Shown piece by piece: positions 45,266 through 57,507 of a DNA stretch of 64,000 nucleotides (position 1 is its first letter; each line of letters opens with the position of its first letter). The notes under the pieces are model-generated. The model saw only the letters and a program-made list of their open reading frames with translations, made no database searches and had not been told where the DNA came from. The DNA is taken from positions 105,770,501 through 105,834,500 of the forward strand of contig CM071598.1 of NCBI GenBank assembly GCA_036435485.1, read 5' to 3'. The position numbers and the translations under genes are program-made. This stretch comes from Saposhnikovia divaricata (taxonomy: Eukaryota > Streptophyta > Magnoliopsida > Apiales > Apiaceae).

Positions 45266-46135
45266 ATGCCTCCAAGACGAATGGGCACTAGGGCTAACCC
45301 CCGAGAATCTACTGACCAAGAGAGTCACAACCAACACGAGGAAAACCATGAAAGTAGTGAAGAACAAGATCAGGATTATAATGAGCAAGAAGATTCCCAG
45401 TATGGAGCAGAGGATGAACCCCTGTACTCTGAAGAATTTGAGGGGGAAATCGAGGGTGGAGAAACTGAAGTAGAACAGGAAGGGGAGAACCAGGGCGAAA
45501 ACCCCATGGGCCAGTTTATGGATCTACTTAGGCAGAATTTGAACCAATACCCCCAACCACCACCAGGCAACAACACTTCAGTGGCAAATTCCTTTAGGGC
45601 CTTTAAGTCCCTTAAGCCCCCAGAGTTCCACGGATCGGCTGATCCCGTTGAGGCGAGGGCCTGGATCAAGGAAATGGAAAAGTCTTTTGAGATTCTGAGT
45701 ATCAATGAGGCTCAGAAGACTGTTTTTGCTACTTACCTATTAAAGGGAGAGGCCAATTATTGGTGGGAAGCCAAGAAGAACATGGAGACTGATGCTGTCA
45801 TAGCCTGGGAAAGGTTCAAACAATTGTTCCTGGAGAAGTACTTCCCGAAGTTCATGAAGACCCAGATGGAACTTAAGTTTTTGGAACTGAAACAGAACAA
45901 TATGTCAGTGGCGGACTATGAGGCCAAATTTACTGAGCTATCAAGATTTGTGCCAGAATTTGTAGACACAGAAGAGAAGAAAGCTAACAGGTTTCAACAA
46001 GGGCTGAAGCAGTGGATCCAGAATAGGGTGGCTGTTTTAGAGATTACAGGTTATGCCACCTTGGTGCAGAAGGCAACCATTGTGGAGGCTGGTAGTGATC
46101 AGATGCAGAGAGAGAGAGAGAGAAAGGGGGGATAA
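45266..46135 (+). pseudogene. gag of element D (frameshifted end)
   Basis: ATG 45266 opens 289 codons. The N-terminal 90 residues are Glu-rich and disordered. The retrotransposon Gag domain follows (FHGSADPVEARAWIKEMEKS to about residue 275), including YWWEAKK and FLEKYFPKFMKTQMELKFLE. The frame then runs through an AG repeat and a six-G tract (about 46108-46131) and stops at TAA 46133. The zinc knuckles and pol continue in another frame that is open across the same tract, so a small slip in the repeat has split an originally continuous gag-pol. Gag would build the particle. Confidence 0.9.
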
Positions 46136-46152
46136 AGAGAAAGCATGTTAGT

Positions 46153-49100
46153 ATGGGCGGAAGATCCGCTGGAGGAAAACCCCCAACCAAGTTTAATCGA
46201 GGAGCGGTTTCCCTACCAGGGAGGAATGTAGGGTTTAAACCATCTGCGAGTGTAAGTGTGAGCCAGGGCAGCCATCAATCAGGAATGTCCCATTCCAACC
46301 CTTCTCGACCTCCATTGCCATTGTGTGCTACTTGTGGGAAGAGGCACTCCGGGGTGTGCAACCTGAAGCAGATAAACTGTTACAAGTGTGGGCGGGCTGG
46401 GCACTATGCTACCTCTTGCACCACGGTCATCCCTAACAGCACAACCTGTTTCCAGTGTGGACAGCGAGGGCACATGAGGAAGGATTGCCCAAGGAGCAAA
46501 CCAGCAGCATCTGGAGCAAGCAAGGTTGCCTCGAATAGGCCACCAACTGTTAGGACTTTTAATATGTCAGTACAAGATGCCGTGAGGGACACAGATGTGA
46601 TAGCAGGTACTTTTTCTCTCAATTCAGTCAGTACAAATGTCTTATTTGATTCAGGAGCAACTAAGTCTTTTATATCTAGAGATTTTGCGCATAAGTTGAA
46701 ACTTAAAACCCAGCAACTAAGAGATTCCTTACTAGTAGAAATAGCTAATCAGGAAATCGTACCAGTTAATCAAATTCACCCCGATTGTAAGCTAGAAATA
46801 GGAGGACGATCCTTCTATGTCGATTTAATTCCTTTTAAGCTAGGGGAATTCGATGTCATTTTGGGTATGGATTGGTTGTCTCACAATGATGCGCGGATAG
46901 ATTGTAAAGGGAAAAAGGTTAAGTTGAAAACCCCAGGGAAGAAAGAAATAGTGTTTAAGGGGATGCGACAGACCCAGAAAATTCTGACCATGGCGCAAAC
47001 CAAGAGATTGTTACGAAAAGGGAACGAGGCTTATTTAGCCTACGTTATAGATACTCAGAAGGAAGTGCCAAGATTGCAAGACATTCTGGTAGTTAATGAG
47101 TTCGAGGACGTGTTCCCACAAGATCTTCCCGGACTACCACCTGATAGGGTAATTGAGTTTGCCATCGAGTTAGCCCCGGGGACGGCGCCGGTTTCGAAGG
47201 CCCCGTACCGACTAGCCCCAGTAGAAATGAAGGAGCTAGCTGAACAATTACAGGAATTGTTGGATAAGGGCATGATAAGGCCCAGTGTGTCGCCTTGGGG
47301 CGCACCAGTGTTGTTTGTTAAGAAAAAGGATGGGAGTATGAGGTTATGCATTGACTACAGAGAATTGAACAAGCTAACCATAAAGAATAAGTATCCATTG
47401 CCCAGGATAGACGATTTGTTTGACCAGCTAAGAGGCGCTGAATACTTCTCTAAGATTGATTTGAGGACGGGATATCACCAACTGAAGATCAAACCTGAAG
47501 ATATCCCGAAGACTGCATTCCGTACCAGATATGGACATTATGAGTTCTTAGTTATGTCATTTGGATTGACCAACGCCCCAGCAGCCTTCATGGACCTAAT
47601 GAATAGAGTGTTCAAGGAATATTTGGACAAATTCGTGATAGTTTTCATTGATGATATTCTCATCTACTCAAAGACAGAGGCAGAACACGCTGAACATTTA
47701 AGGATAACCTTAGAAATACTCAGGAAGGAGCAGTTATATGCCAAGTTCTCCAAGTGTGAGTTTTGGAAAAATGAGGTACAATTCTTAGGGCACGTGATCA
47801 ATAGAGAAGGAGTGTTGGTTGACCCCTCCAAGATAGAAGCAGTTTCAAGCTGGGAACGGCCAACTACTCCAACCGAGGTGAGGAGCTTCATTGGACTGGC
47901 CGGATATTACAGGAGATTTGTCAAAGACTTTGCGAAAATCGCAGCTCCATTAACTCGACTTACCCGTAAAACCGAGAAATTTGAATGGACTGAGAAATGC
48001 GAGAAGAGTTTCCAAGAGTTAAAGAAGAGGCTGGTGACAGCCCCAGTGCTGGCATTACCTGATGGAAAAGGAGATTTCGTGATTTACAGTGATGCTTCGC
48101 ATAAAGGACTGGGATGCGTGCTTATGCAGCACGGCAAGGTAATAGCGTATGCGTCTAGGCAATTGAAGGATTATGAAGTCAGATATCCCACGCATGATCT
48201 AGAACTAGTAGCCATAGTCTTCGCTTTAATGATTTGGAGACACTACCTGTATGGGGAAAAATGCGAGATTTACACAGACCATAAGAGCCTCAAGTACATT
48301 TTCACTCAGAAAGAGCTTAACATGCGCCAGAGGAGATGGTTAGAGTTAATCAAGGATTACGACTGTGAAATTCGCTATCACCCGGGCAAAGCCAATGTGG
48401 TGGCTGACGCCCTTAGTAGGAAAGAGAAGCTCAAGATGATAACATCAGAGAAAGAGCTAGTGAAAGATTTTGAGAAGTTGGAAATCGAGGTTAAGTTACC
48501 TGGAGAGGGCCAAGAAAAGTTGATGGAAATTAGAATCCAACCTCCATTGCTAGAAAAGATTAGACTGTGCCAGGAACGGATGATGGAGGAAGAAAAGAAC
48601 TCCACAGAAGAGCTAATGACCGGGGAGGAAATTAAGTGCGAAAGAGACAAGGAAGGGATCATGAGGTACACATACAGGATATGGATCCCAAATGTGCAGG
48701 AACTCAAGAATGAGATTTTAAATGAGGCACACAACTCAAGATACTCAGTGAACCCCGGTAGCACCAAAATGTATAGGGATTTGAAGGAGTATTACTGGTG
48801 GCCCAATATGAAAAAGGACGTAGCAGAGTGGGTAAGCAGATGCTTGACCTGCCAACGAGTGAAGGCAGAGCACCAGAAACCCAGCGGACTTCTACATCCC
48901 TTAGAGATTCCAGAATGGAAATGGGAACACATAGCCATGGATTTCGTAGTAGGTTTACCAAGGACCAAGGCTAATCATGATGCCATATGGGTAATTGTAG
49001 ATCGACTGACGAAATCGGCTCACTTTCTCCCGATCAACGAAAGGTACACGGTCGACAGACTAGTGGACATCTACTTAAAAGAGATAGTGGCGTGACATGG

Positions 49101-49800
49101 AATCCCAGTCGCAATAGTATCCGATCGAGATCCTAGATTTAACTCCAGGTTTTGGAGAAGTTTTCAAGAATGTGTAGGGACCCGGCTGAACATGAGCACA
49201 GCCTACCACCCCCAGACAGATGGGCAAAGTGAAAGGACCATCCAAACGCTAGAGGATATGTTGAGAGTCTGCGCGATAGACTTCAAAGGAAATTGGGATG
49301 ATCACTTGCCATTGATTGAGTTCTCCTACAAGAACAGTTATCATTCAAGCATTGGGATGCCACCTTATGAGGCCCTTTATGGAAGAAAATGTCGATCTCC
49401 CTTGTATTGGGATGAAGTTGGAGAGCGAAAGATGCTCGGGCCCAAAGTGGTCCAGCGAACTAAAGATGCAGTAGATCTAATCAGAGGACGGTTGGTAGCA
49501 ACCCAGGATAGACAAAAGAAATATGCCGACTTAGCTCGGAAAGGCAAGGAATACGAAGTAGGGGACCTAGTGTTCTTGAAAGTGTCACCTTGGAAAGGTT
49601 TAATGAGATTTGGGAAGAAAGGAAAGCTGAGTCCCAGATACATTGGACCATTTGAGATCTTGAGACGGATTGGGGAACTAGCTTATGAGCTCGCATTGCC
49701 CCCGAATCTACAGCAGGTGCACAATGTGTTCCATGTTTCGATGCTGAGGAAGTATAATCCGGATGCTAAGCATATTGTAGAGTATGAGCAAGTGGACATG
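46153..49800 (+). pseudogene. pol of element D: zinc knuckles, protease, RT, RNase H, integrase
   Basis: This frame holds two zinc knuckles (CYKCGRAGHYATSC and CFQCGQRGHMRKDC, residues 76-89 and 99-112), protease LFDSGATKSFIS (about 165), RT with YRELNKLTIKNKYPLPRID and FIDDILIYSK (500-501), RNase H with YSDASHKGLGCVLMQHGK, and integrase. In the integrase zinc domain the second His is Asn (NPGSTKMY, codon 48751-48753; relatives have HPGSTKMY). The core Asp, Asp and Glu are present (AMDFVVGLP, SDRDPRF, SERTIQTLED). TGA 49093-49095 stands where CGA (Arg, before HGIP) is expected; the frame stays open after it. Element F follows VEYEQVDM, so the present frame ends there. The product is inactive as it stands. 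Confidence 0.93.
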
Positions 49801-51053
49801 TGAAGGTAGTGTTTTTCGTAGTTCGTTCACAGGGAAGGACTATCAATATCGATTTCGAGTAGATTATCTCTTACAATCTAGAAGTGTGCAAATGGGGGGG
49901 GTTTTGAGTTTGGTTAAGGTGTTTTATCAAACACCTTGCATACAATAACTAAATTACTACAAAAATACAACTAAGTTAATGGCAACTATCCAAATTTACC
50001 AACACAATGAGTAAATGAGCAAGATAAGAGATATACTTGACCCAAGGATATGGCAAATCAAGCACTTCAACCCAACAAGCAAGATATATCCAACTCTACC
50101 TAACCAAGATAATTGGTGAAGCACACAATCACTTATTTCTCTTCTAAAAACACTAATTTAGTGAAGCACATAAATTAGCTCTCTTGATAATAGCTACCAA
50201 TAATGAAGCACTACTAGTATAACCAAATCAAGGAATTAAACAAAGAGAGGCTAGGACAAACCCAAGGATGAGAAGCTCAACCAAGGTATTTGCACTTGAA
50301 TGTTGTGGATTTAGGTACACTAAATCTTGTGCTACTATAATGAATGAACTAACGATTACGTATTAGAACAATCAATTAGCAATTGAAGATACGAAAAGAG
50401 TAAGGTGAAGCAACTTACAACCTCCAAGCAACATCATAAGCAATACATCACAAGCATTCAAGATAGAGTGAAAATAAACATTACTTAAATGAAATGGGTT
50501 TTGTACAAGAAATCCTCCTTGAGCCAAATAAATGGAGTTAGTTACTCATAATCAATGCTAGATTACAAGTAATTAATGTCTCCTCTCTAATTCCTACTAA
50601 CCCTAATTGTGTTCTTGAAGAGGCAAAGAAGAAGATAAAGAAGTTAGATGTTAGGTTAGATTATCATATAGGTTAAGATATGAAGATGAGATGTGTTTGG
50701 CTATATTTATTTTAACACACAGCAGGGGTCGTACGGCCTGTCGAACGGCCGTACAGCTGCCCTTACAGAAATCTGCTCCTTTGAACGGCCTATTGAACGG
50801 CCGTACAGCTGCCCGTACGAGATAAAATCTTCAAGATAATACATTAAACACCTCCTGACATCGCGAGCTTTCATCTTCTAACTTCCCTCTTGAATAATCT
50901 TGGCTTTCATGCCCAAATTAAGCCATCTTTTCAACAATTAAGCACGAGGCACTGAAAGATGAAAAACATAACAAATATTAATAAAACAACATTCGAAACT
51001 AACAAAAATGTAGAAGAATAAAAGACAAAACGTGTATAAAATACACGTTATCA
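49801..51053 (-). repeat. 3' LTR of element F (left copy)
   Basis: Plus-strand start TGAAGGTAGTG, end CACGTTATCA. The LTR start on the element strand carries a 9-bp hairpin (arms at 51029-51037 and 51041-51049). A GC-rich pair of hairpins lies at 50729-50806. Confidence 0.93.
50729..50806. repeat. GTACGGCC hairpins in F LTR
   Basis: GTACGGCC (50731-50738) and GGCCGTAC (50747-50754) form perfect 8-bp arms around TGTCGAAC. A second related hairpin (ACGGCC/GGCCGT with loop TATTGAAC) follows at 50785-50804. Both are followed by AGCTGCCC. The right LTR has the same pair near 56967-57045. Confidence 0.85.
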
Positions 51054-54000
51054 AATCTTCCCCCACTTAAACTTTGCTAGTCCCGAGCAAACTAATATTA
51101 ACAACACGATATACTCCTAACTAGTACCACTTCCGTAGGTGATCACGGTTGCATTTGGCATATACAACAAGCCCTTGGAACCCCTAGGTAGCCCTAGTGG
51201 ACGAGTGAGGTCTCGTGAGGGTTTATAGATGATGTACCCACAAAATCACAAAAGCCACTAACAAATAAGAAACTAACAATACCTATTAATTAAACTAACT
51301 ACTATACTCACATGTCCGAGTCGTCTACTTGTAACTAAAATCAAACATATAGAGCTATTCACCTTGTCATCCACTATAACGAGCTAACAACCAATTCAAG
51401 AATCAAGATGACACACCTTGTGCAAAATGTAACCATGACATTAAAGATAGAATGAATGCATTTCAATAGTGAACACTAGACAAGATGATCACAAAGCATA
51501 CACGGCTTCGCATTAAGAAGACGAAATTGTATGGTGAAAAATCTCACATCTCTCAATTATGTATCACAAAAGTAAGGGTTAGAGATTTCACTCAACTCCA
51601 AGTCTAAATGCATGCGCTCTACTTGACCTTGCATGTTCACCTAAATTCTGGATTGCACCAAAAACAAGGAATTCATAAAATGGGTTGTAATGAGGCTTGG
51701 GTGAAGGTGTGAAAATTTAAGTTCAAGGAAGGTGTAAAAGTCTCGCTAGTTGAGTCAAAATGACGCTTGCTCGCTTCATCCACCAAATTCTCAAACTAAA
51801 GAATGTCTTCACTCATTTACAATTACAAAACACAACCACATTTACCAAGAAAATTGAAACAAAATAAAGTACAAAGATTTATTGCTTTTTCTTTTTCTTT
51901 TTCCTTTTTTTTTCTTTTTTTTTTTTCTTTTTTCTTTTTTTTACATCCCCTTTATTATTATTTTTTTTTATCAAAGGGGATGCATAACATATATAAATAC
52001 TACAAAGAACTTTGAACCACATCTAGATATACACATCAAACTAGTTCCCACTTACAATAAATAGAATTCTTCCTCTTCACAATTTCTCCAAATTCACATG
52101 CTTATCAATCAATTCTTTTCAAGACTCAACTAGCTCAACTAGGTCGAGAGTGAAGTATTTGGCTATGGCTCATGTATAAAAGGGGAAAGTGACGAAGAAA
52201 AATATGGATATAAGCTTCAAAGGGGGTAACTAGGGATTATTTTCATGGTTCACAAGCTAAAAAGGCCAAAATGGTTATCCTAAAAAGAATTTCCTTATTA
52301 TGGTGCATCCATGAATAAAGGTTTAATGCAAGCCCTAGAGCAAAAAAAAACATACATAAAGAGGGAGCAACACACAAGCAAAAGAATCATCGTTCAAGGC
52401 CTCACAAGGTTTAAGTTTTAATAACATCTTCTCTATTTGATTCCATGCATTCTAAGAGATAATCGTCATGCTCACAATTTAATTACAAACATCTAGACTT
52501 TTCTTGCCATTTCAAGTGAGTGTGTGCAATAAGGTGCATCAAACTTATAGATTCACATCAAATTGATAATGCTAGACACGTAATAGGAGAAAACAAGGCT
52601 ACAAGCTCACAATGTCATAAATTTTACAAACAAGTAAACAAGCTTATGACTAAACTTATTTCCCAATTGCAAACAAAACGGACATCAAATGAAACAAAAA
52701 AGATTACTAATACTAGCTACGCATATTATACAAGGATGAACATAAACAATCCTTCCCCCACTTAAAACAAGGCATGTCCTCATGCATGACAAATAAAAAT
52801 GAGGGAGAAACAAAGTGAAAGAAAACTCCCCTAAAAATAAGCAACGAGGATCGGGAGCACCATCATACTTGTCAAAATCCAACTCCGAAATTTGCACGCC
52901 AAGAATTGAATGAATGCCACCAATCACAATCATCCCAACGAAAATAACCAACAAGCCAAATCCACACCTACAAAACCACTTCAACACTTATTAATGATAT
53001 ATAAATAATAAAAATATTTGTTTTTGTTTTTTTTTTAAAATAAAATAAAATAACTAACCAATTAATAATAAAATAAAAAAAAATCAAATCAAATTTAAAA
53101 ATGAAATAATAATAAAAACAAAAATCAAATTAAAAACTAAAAATAAAATAAAATAATTACTTAGTTTGAGAAAATTAAAAACTAAAATCAACATTAAAAA
53201 GAAATAAATTTTGGTTTTTGGCTTTTTTTTAAAAAATAAATAAATAAAATAAAATGAAATGAAATGAAAAAAAAAATACAATAAGAATAATAATAATAAT
53301 AATAACAATAATAATAATAATAATAATAATAATAAACTAACAAATTAATAATAAATCAAAATCAAATTCTAAAGTGAAATAAAATTGATTCTTGAATTTA
53401 TATACATTACTTAGTTTTTAAAAAAAATGAAAAACTAAAATCAAAATTAAAAACAAATAAAATAAAATAAATTTTAAAACTAAAATAAAATAAAATCAAA
53501 ATTCAAATTTAAAAGTAAAACTAAAATAAAATAATTACTTAGTTTTAGAAAATTAAAAACTAAAATCAAAATTAAAAAGAATCAAATTTTGGTTTTTGAT
53601 TTTTTTGAATTTTAAAAAAAAGAAAAAAAAAAGAAAAGATAAAATAAAATAAAATAAATCACTAACCAATTAAAAATTAAATCAAAAATCAAAATAAATT
53701 AAATTTAAATTCATTTCTGAATTTATAAAAAATATTTAGTTTAGAAAATTTAAAAAAATTAAAATCAAAATTAAAATGAAAGAAGTAGTGAATAAAAGTA
53801 AATAAAACAAAATAAAATAAAACAAAAAGAACAATTAATAATAAAATCAAAAATAAATTTTAAAGTAAATATCAAATTAATTCTTAAATTTATATAAAAT
53901 TAAAATAAAAACTAAAATCAAAATCTAAAAAGTGAATAAAAGAAAACAAATTAAAAATAAAACAAAACATAAAAAAGAAAACAAAAACTAAACAAAGAAA

Positions 54001-54881
54001 ACAAAAACAAAAAAACAAAAAAAACAAAAAACAAAACAAAAAAAAACAAACAAAAAGGGGGAGGGGGTCGTGTACTGGGGAAATGAAAATGGGGTTGGGC
54101 GGTGGAGGAAAAGAAAAAAGGTGGGATGAGGGAATAAGTGGTGTACGGGGGAATTGTTTATGGGCGAAAGGAGGTGATGAAAAATGGTGGCAGGAGTTGG
54201 TTGGTCGGAGAGGGGCAATGCAGATTGTTTTTTTTTTTGTTCTGTTTTGTGCACAGGCTGTACAACAAGTGGGTGGAGGGTTGAAAAATACCCTCATTTT
54301 GAACTAGAACATGGACAGAAGGTGAGAAAAACATGGTACGGGCTGGTGCACGGTTTGTTGCACGGTCTGCACCCCGTACAACAGCCCGTGCAGCCCTAAA
54401 ATTTCACAAAAACTTTTTTTTTTTTTTTACAGAAAATTTCCACAAATTCTTGAATGCTTGAATAAAATAATAATTCCTGAAAACATGAACAAACACATCA
54501 AGGTACGAGTGGAATAAACATAAAAATTATAAAAATTAGAATTAACGATACTAAATATTATTGAGCGGGACATTATTACTACAATTTTTTTTTGTTTTTT
54601 TTTTAAAACTCTATTATAAAATTCATTAATCACACCACAAAAATACATTTTTTTTTGGTTATTTTCTTAGAATAAAAATAGATGAAAAATGGAATCCCCA
54701 CTCACTAATATTTAGATCAATCCTTAAACCCACAATATGCATAACACCATACATAAATGCAAGCGAGGAACAAAATCTAACACACGCATAAAAATATATA
54801 AATACATACGTACCTTGGGTTGCCTCCCAAAAGCGCTTTGTTTATTGTCGTTGGCTCGACTTATTTATACAACTAGTCTAA
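51054..54881 (-). other. non-coding, low-complexity interior of element F
   Basis: No supported ORF. It includes T-rich runs (51885-51970), about 1 kb of A-rich sequence made of AAATAAAATAAA-like units (53010-54060) with an AAT-type microsatellite at 53285-53335, and a GC-richer patch with GTACGG-like motifs (54337-54396). Short ORFs here are low-complexity artefacts. Confidence 0.8.
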
Positions 54882-55871
54882 CTAATGAGGTGAAAAAGCA
54901 AATAAATGCACATACCTACGAATCAATAATAAGAACAAGGTGTGCAAATATACCTTTGATCCATAAAAATATAAAAATATTTTTATGATCTTCACATCTT
55001 CAAGAGATTTTGAAAAAGAAAAGTAGTTAGAAAAATCGTCAGAATAATCATTATAAGCACGACTCAAAAATTCCTCCCAAATTGGATCCTTATATACCGA
55101 AGCAAAAAATTCAACCTCATCAATCTTAAGCTCAAATTCCTTCTCAATTTTAATTGGACATTCATCAATTTTTATCTCATCTACCAATTCATTAAGCACA
55201 AAAGTATTTTCTAAATTTGGTAGATCCTCAACTACATCCAATTTATCATTGTCAAGCTTAGGGCAATCGTCAACTAAACAAGCAAATTCATCATGCACAA
55301 CATTTTCATCAATTACAAAACAAGAATCGTGATTAGTAGGAGGATTGACCTCCTCTAATCGACTCACGGTTTCGGCTAGTAGACTCATTTGCTTTTCCAA
55401 GTTGGATATGCTTTGAGAAGTGATGTTTTCCAAGTTGGATATACTTTGAAAAGTGGCGTTTTGAAATTGGAGGTTGTTTGCCGCCATTTGTTTCATCATT
55501 TCTTCAAGTGATGACAATGTAGATGAAGACCCTTGATGGTCTTGGGAATTATATTGCGGATCATAGCATCGATTTTTAAAAGCAAGTTGGAGGTTGTTTG
55601 CCGCCATTTGGTTTATCATCTCCTCTAATGATGATAAGGAAGATGAAGAAGACCCTTGATGGTCTTGGAAATTATATTGCGGATCATAACATTGATTTTC
55701 ACAAGCATATGAATAATCAATGCTAGGAGGGTAAGGAGCATAGCATGAGTTTGTAGAATATAAAGAATTCACCTGATACGCATTAAAATTCTGAAAAGAA
55801 TTAAAATCTTGATATCGTTCTTGATCATAGGTGAAATCTTGAGCGTTATTCCAACCAAAATAATTCTCCAT
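54882..55871 (-). CDS. single ORF of element F, gag-linker-like
   Basis: ATG at 55871 (minus strand) opens 329 codons close to the primer site, where gag is expected. Residues 1-60 are rich in Tyr, Asn, Phe and Gln. Two copies of a unit of about 41 residues follow (61-95 and 102-135: CYDPQYNFQDHQGSS, LSSLEEMINQMAANNLQ), then a helix with a repeated SQSISNLEKQM motif. This helical part recalls the Gag linker of Athila/Tat elements. Residues 160-295 are acidic, and the tail is hydrophobic and basic and may be out of frame. No Gag core domain or zinc knuckle is present. The ORF may be a truncated gag kept for packaging; that is inference. Confidence 0.65.
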   Translation of the reverse strand: MENYFGWNNAQDFTYDQERYQDFNSFQNFNAYQVNSLYSTNSCYAPYPPSIDYSYACENQCYDPQYNFQDHQGSSSSSLSSLEEMINQMAANNLQLAFKNRCYDPQYNSQDHQGSSSTLSSLEEMMKQMAANNLQFQNATFQSISNLENITSQSISNLEKQMSLLAETVSRLEEVNPPTNHDSCFVIDENVVHDEFACLVDDCPKLDNDKLDVVEDLPNLENTFVLNELVDEIKIDECPIKIEKEFELKIDEVEFFASVYKDPIWEEFLSRAYNDYSDDFSNYFSFSKSLEDVKIIKIFLYFYGSKVYLHTLFLLLIRRYVHLFAFSPH

Positions 55872-56015
55872 TGTCTCCTGAAAGGGTTAGTTGTCTATCT
55901 CCAATAAACATGAAGACACACCAATAACAAAATTGAAAGAAAGAAAAAAAAACTATATACAAAGATAAAATCTAAACTATAAGAAACAATTAACTCAAAA
56001 TTAACATTGTTGCCT

Positions 56016-56033
56016 TCCCCGGCAGCGGCGCCA
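56016..56033 (-). promoter_or_regulatory. primer-binding site of element F
   Basis: On the minus strand the sequence is TGGCGCCGCTGCCGGGGA, three bases from the right LTR. This class of site is typical of Athila/Tat elements and differs from the tRNA-Met sites of A, B, C, D and E. Confidence 0.88.
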
Positions 56034-56036
56034 ATT

Positions 56037-57289
56037 TGAAGGTAGTGTTTTTCGTAGTTCGTTCACAGGGAAGGACTATCAATATCGATTTCGAGTAGAT
56101 TATCTCTTACAATCTAGAAGTGTGCAAATGGGGGGGGTTTTGAGTTTGGTTAAGGTGTTTTATCAAACACCTTGCATACAATAACTAAATTACTACAAAA
56201 ATACAACTAAGTTAATGGCAACTATCCAAATTTACCAACACAATGAGTAAATGAGCAAGATAAGAGATATACTTGACCCAAGGATATGGCAAATCAAGCA
56301 CTTCAACCCAACAAGCAAGATATATCCAACTCTACCTAACCAAGATAATTGGTGAAGCACACAATCACTTATTTCTCTTCTAAAAACACTAATTTAGTGA
56401 AGCACATAAATTAGCTCTCTTGATAATAGCTACCAATAATGAAGCACTACTAGTATAACCAAATCAAGGAATTAAACAAAGAGAGGCTAGGACAAACCCA
56501 AGGATGAGAAGCTCAACCAAGGTATTTGCACTTGAATGTTGTGGATTTAGGTACACTAAATCTTGTGCTACTATAATGAATGAACTAACGATTACGTATT
56601 AGAACAATCAATTAGCAATTGAAGATACGAGAAGAGTAAGGTGAAGCAACTTACAATCTCCAAGCAACATCATAAGCAATACATCACAAGCATTCAAGAT
56701 AGAGTGAAAATAAACATTACTTAAATGAAATGGGTTTTGTACAAGAAATCCTCCTTGAGCCAAATAAATGGAGTTAGTTACTCATAATCAATGCTAGATT
56801 ACAAGTAATTAATGTCTCCTCTCTAATTCATACTAACCCTAATTGTGTTCTTGAAGAGGCAAAGAAGAAGATAAAGAAGTTAGATGTTAGGTTATATTAT
56901 CATATAGGTTAAGATATGAAGATGAGATGTGTTTGGCTATATTTATTTTAACACACAGCAGGGGTCGTACGGCCTGTCGAACGGCCGTACAGCTGCCCTT
57001 ACAGAAATCTGCTCCTTTGAACGGCCTGTTGAACGGCCGTACAGCTGCCCGTACGAGATAAAATCTTCAAGATAATACATTAAACACCTCCCGACATCGC
57101 GAGCTTTCATCTTCTAACTTCCCTCTTGAATAATCTTCGCTTTCATGCCCAAATTAAGCCATCTTTTCAACAATTAAGCACGAGGCACTGAAAGATGAAA
57201 AACATAACAAATATTAATAAAACAACATTCGAAACTAACAAAAATGTAGAAGAATAAAAGACAAAACGTGTATAAAATACACGTTATCA
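56037..57289 (-). repeat. 5' LTR of element F (right copy)
   Basis: 1253 bp, same length as the left copy, with about seven substitutions by eye. The hairpin arms of its element-strand start are at 57265-57273 and 57277-57285. Confidence 0.93.
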
Positions 57290-57474
57290 ACATGCAACCA
57301 GACTTGACCTATGTGGAGCAACCTGTGGAAATCATAGACCGGAAAGAACAAGTGCTCCGAAACAAGGTCATTCAGCTAGTCAGAGTTTTGTGGCAGAACC
57401 ACAATGTAGAAGAATCCACCTGGGAACTTGAAAGCGCAATGCAAGAGAAGTACCCCCACTTGTTTTCAAACTGA
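57290..57474 (+). pseudogene. C-terminal chromodomain of element D, cut off by F
   Basis: This is the end of D pol, in frame with 49800 once F and one ACATG are ignored. It reads YVEQPVEIIDRKEQVLRNK, then VRVLWQNHNVEESTWELES and ends YPHLFSN. The pattern (YVEQPV, VLW, EESTWE) is the group II chromodomain of Tekay/Del chromoviruses, which links the integrase to modified histones and steers insertion to heterochromatin. F has separated it from the integrase core. Confidence 0.88.
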
Positions 57475-57482
57475 TTCCGGGA

Positions 57483-57507
57483 CGGAATCCTCTTAAGGAG
57501 GGGAGAC
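57483..57507 (+). promoter_or_regulatory. polypurine tract of element D
   Basis: AAGGAGGGGAGAC directly precedes the 3' LTR and primes plus-strand synthesis. The matching tract in E lies at 34539-34552 on the minus strand. Confidence 0.88.

Larger units (their letters stand above)
49801..57289 (-). mobile_element. non-autonomous Athila/Tat-like LTR element F
   Basis: Two 1253-bp LTRs flank a 5.0-kb interior. The target duplication ACATG is perfect (49796-49800 and 57290-57294). A primer site of the TGGCGCCGCTGCCGGGGA type next to the right LTR and a polypurine tract next to the left LTR (plus-strand TCTTCCCCCACTTAAAC, from 51055) give the minus orientation. No protease, RT, RNase H or integrase is present, so movement must have used enzymes of another element. 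LTRs differ at about seven positions by eye, making F a recent insertion. Confidence 0.92.

Noticed and set aside
53010..54060. ORFs in the A-rich part of F (for example 53890-54297)
   Set aside because: Composed of Phe/Leu/Lys-type low-complexity sequence from A- or T-runs; no coding support.
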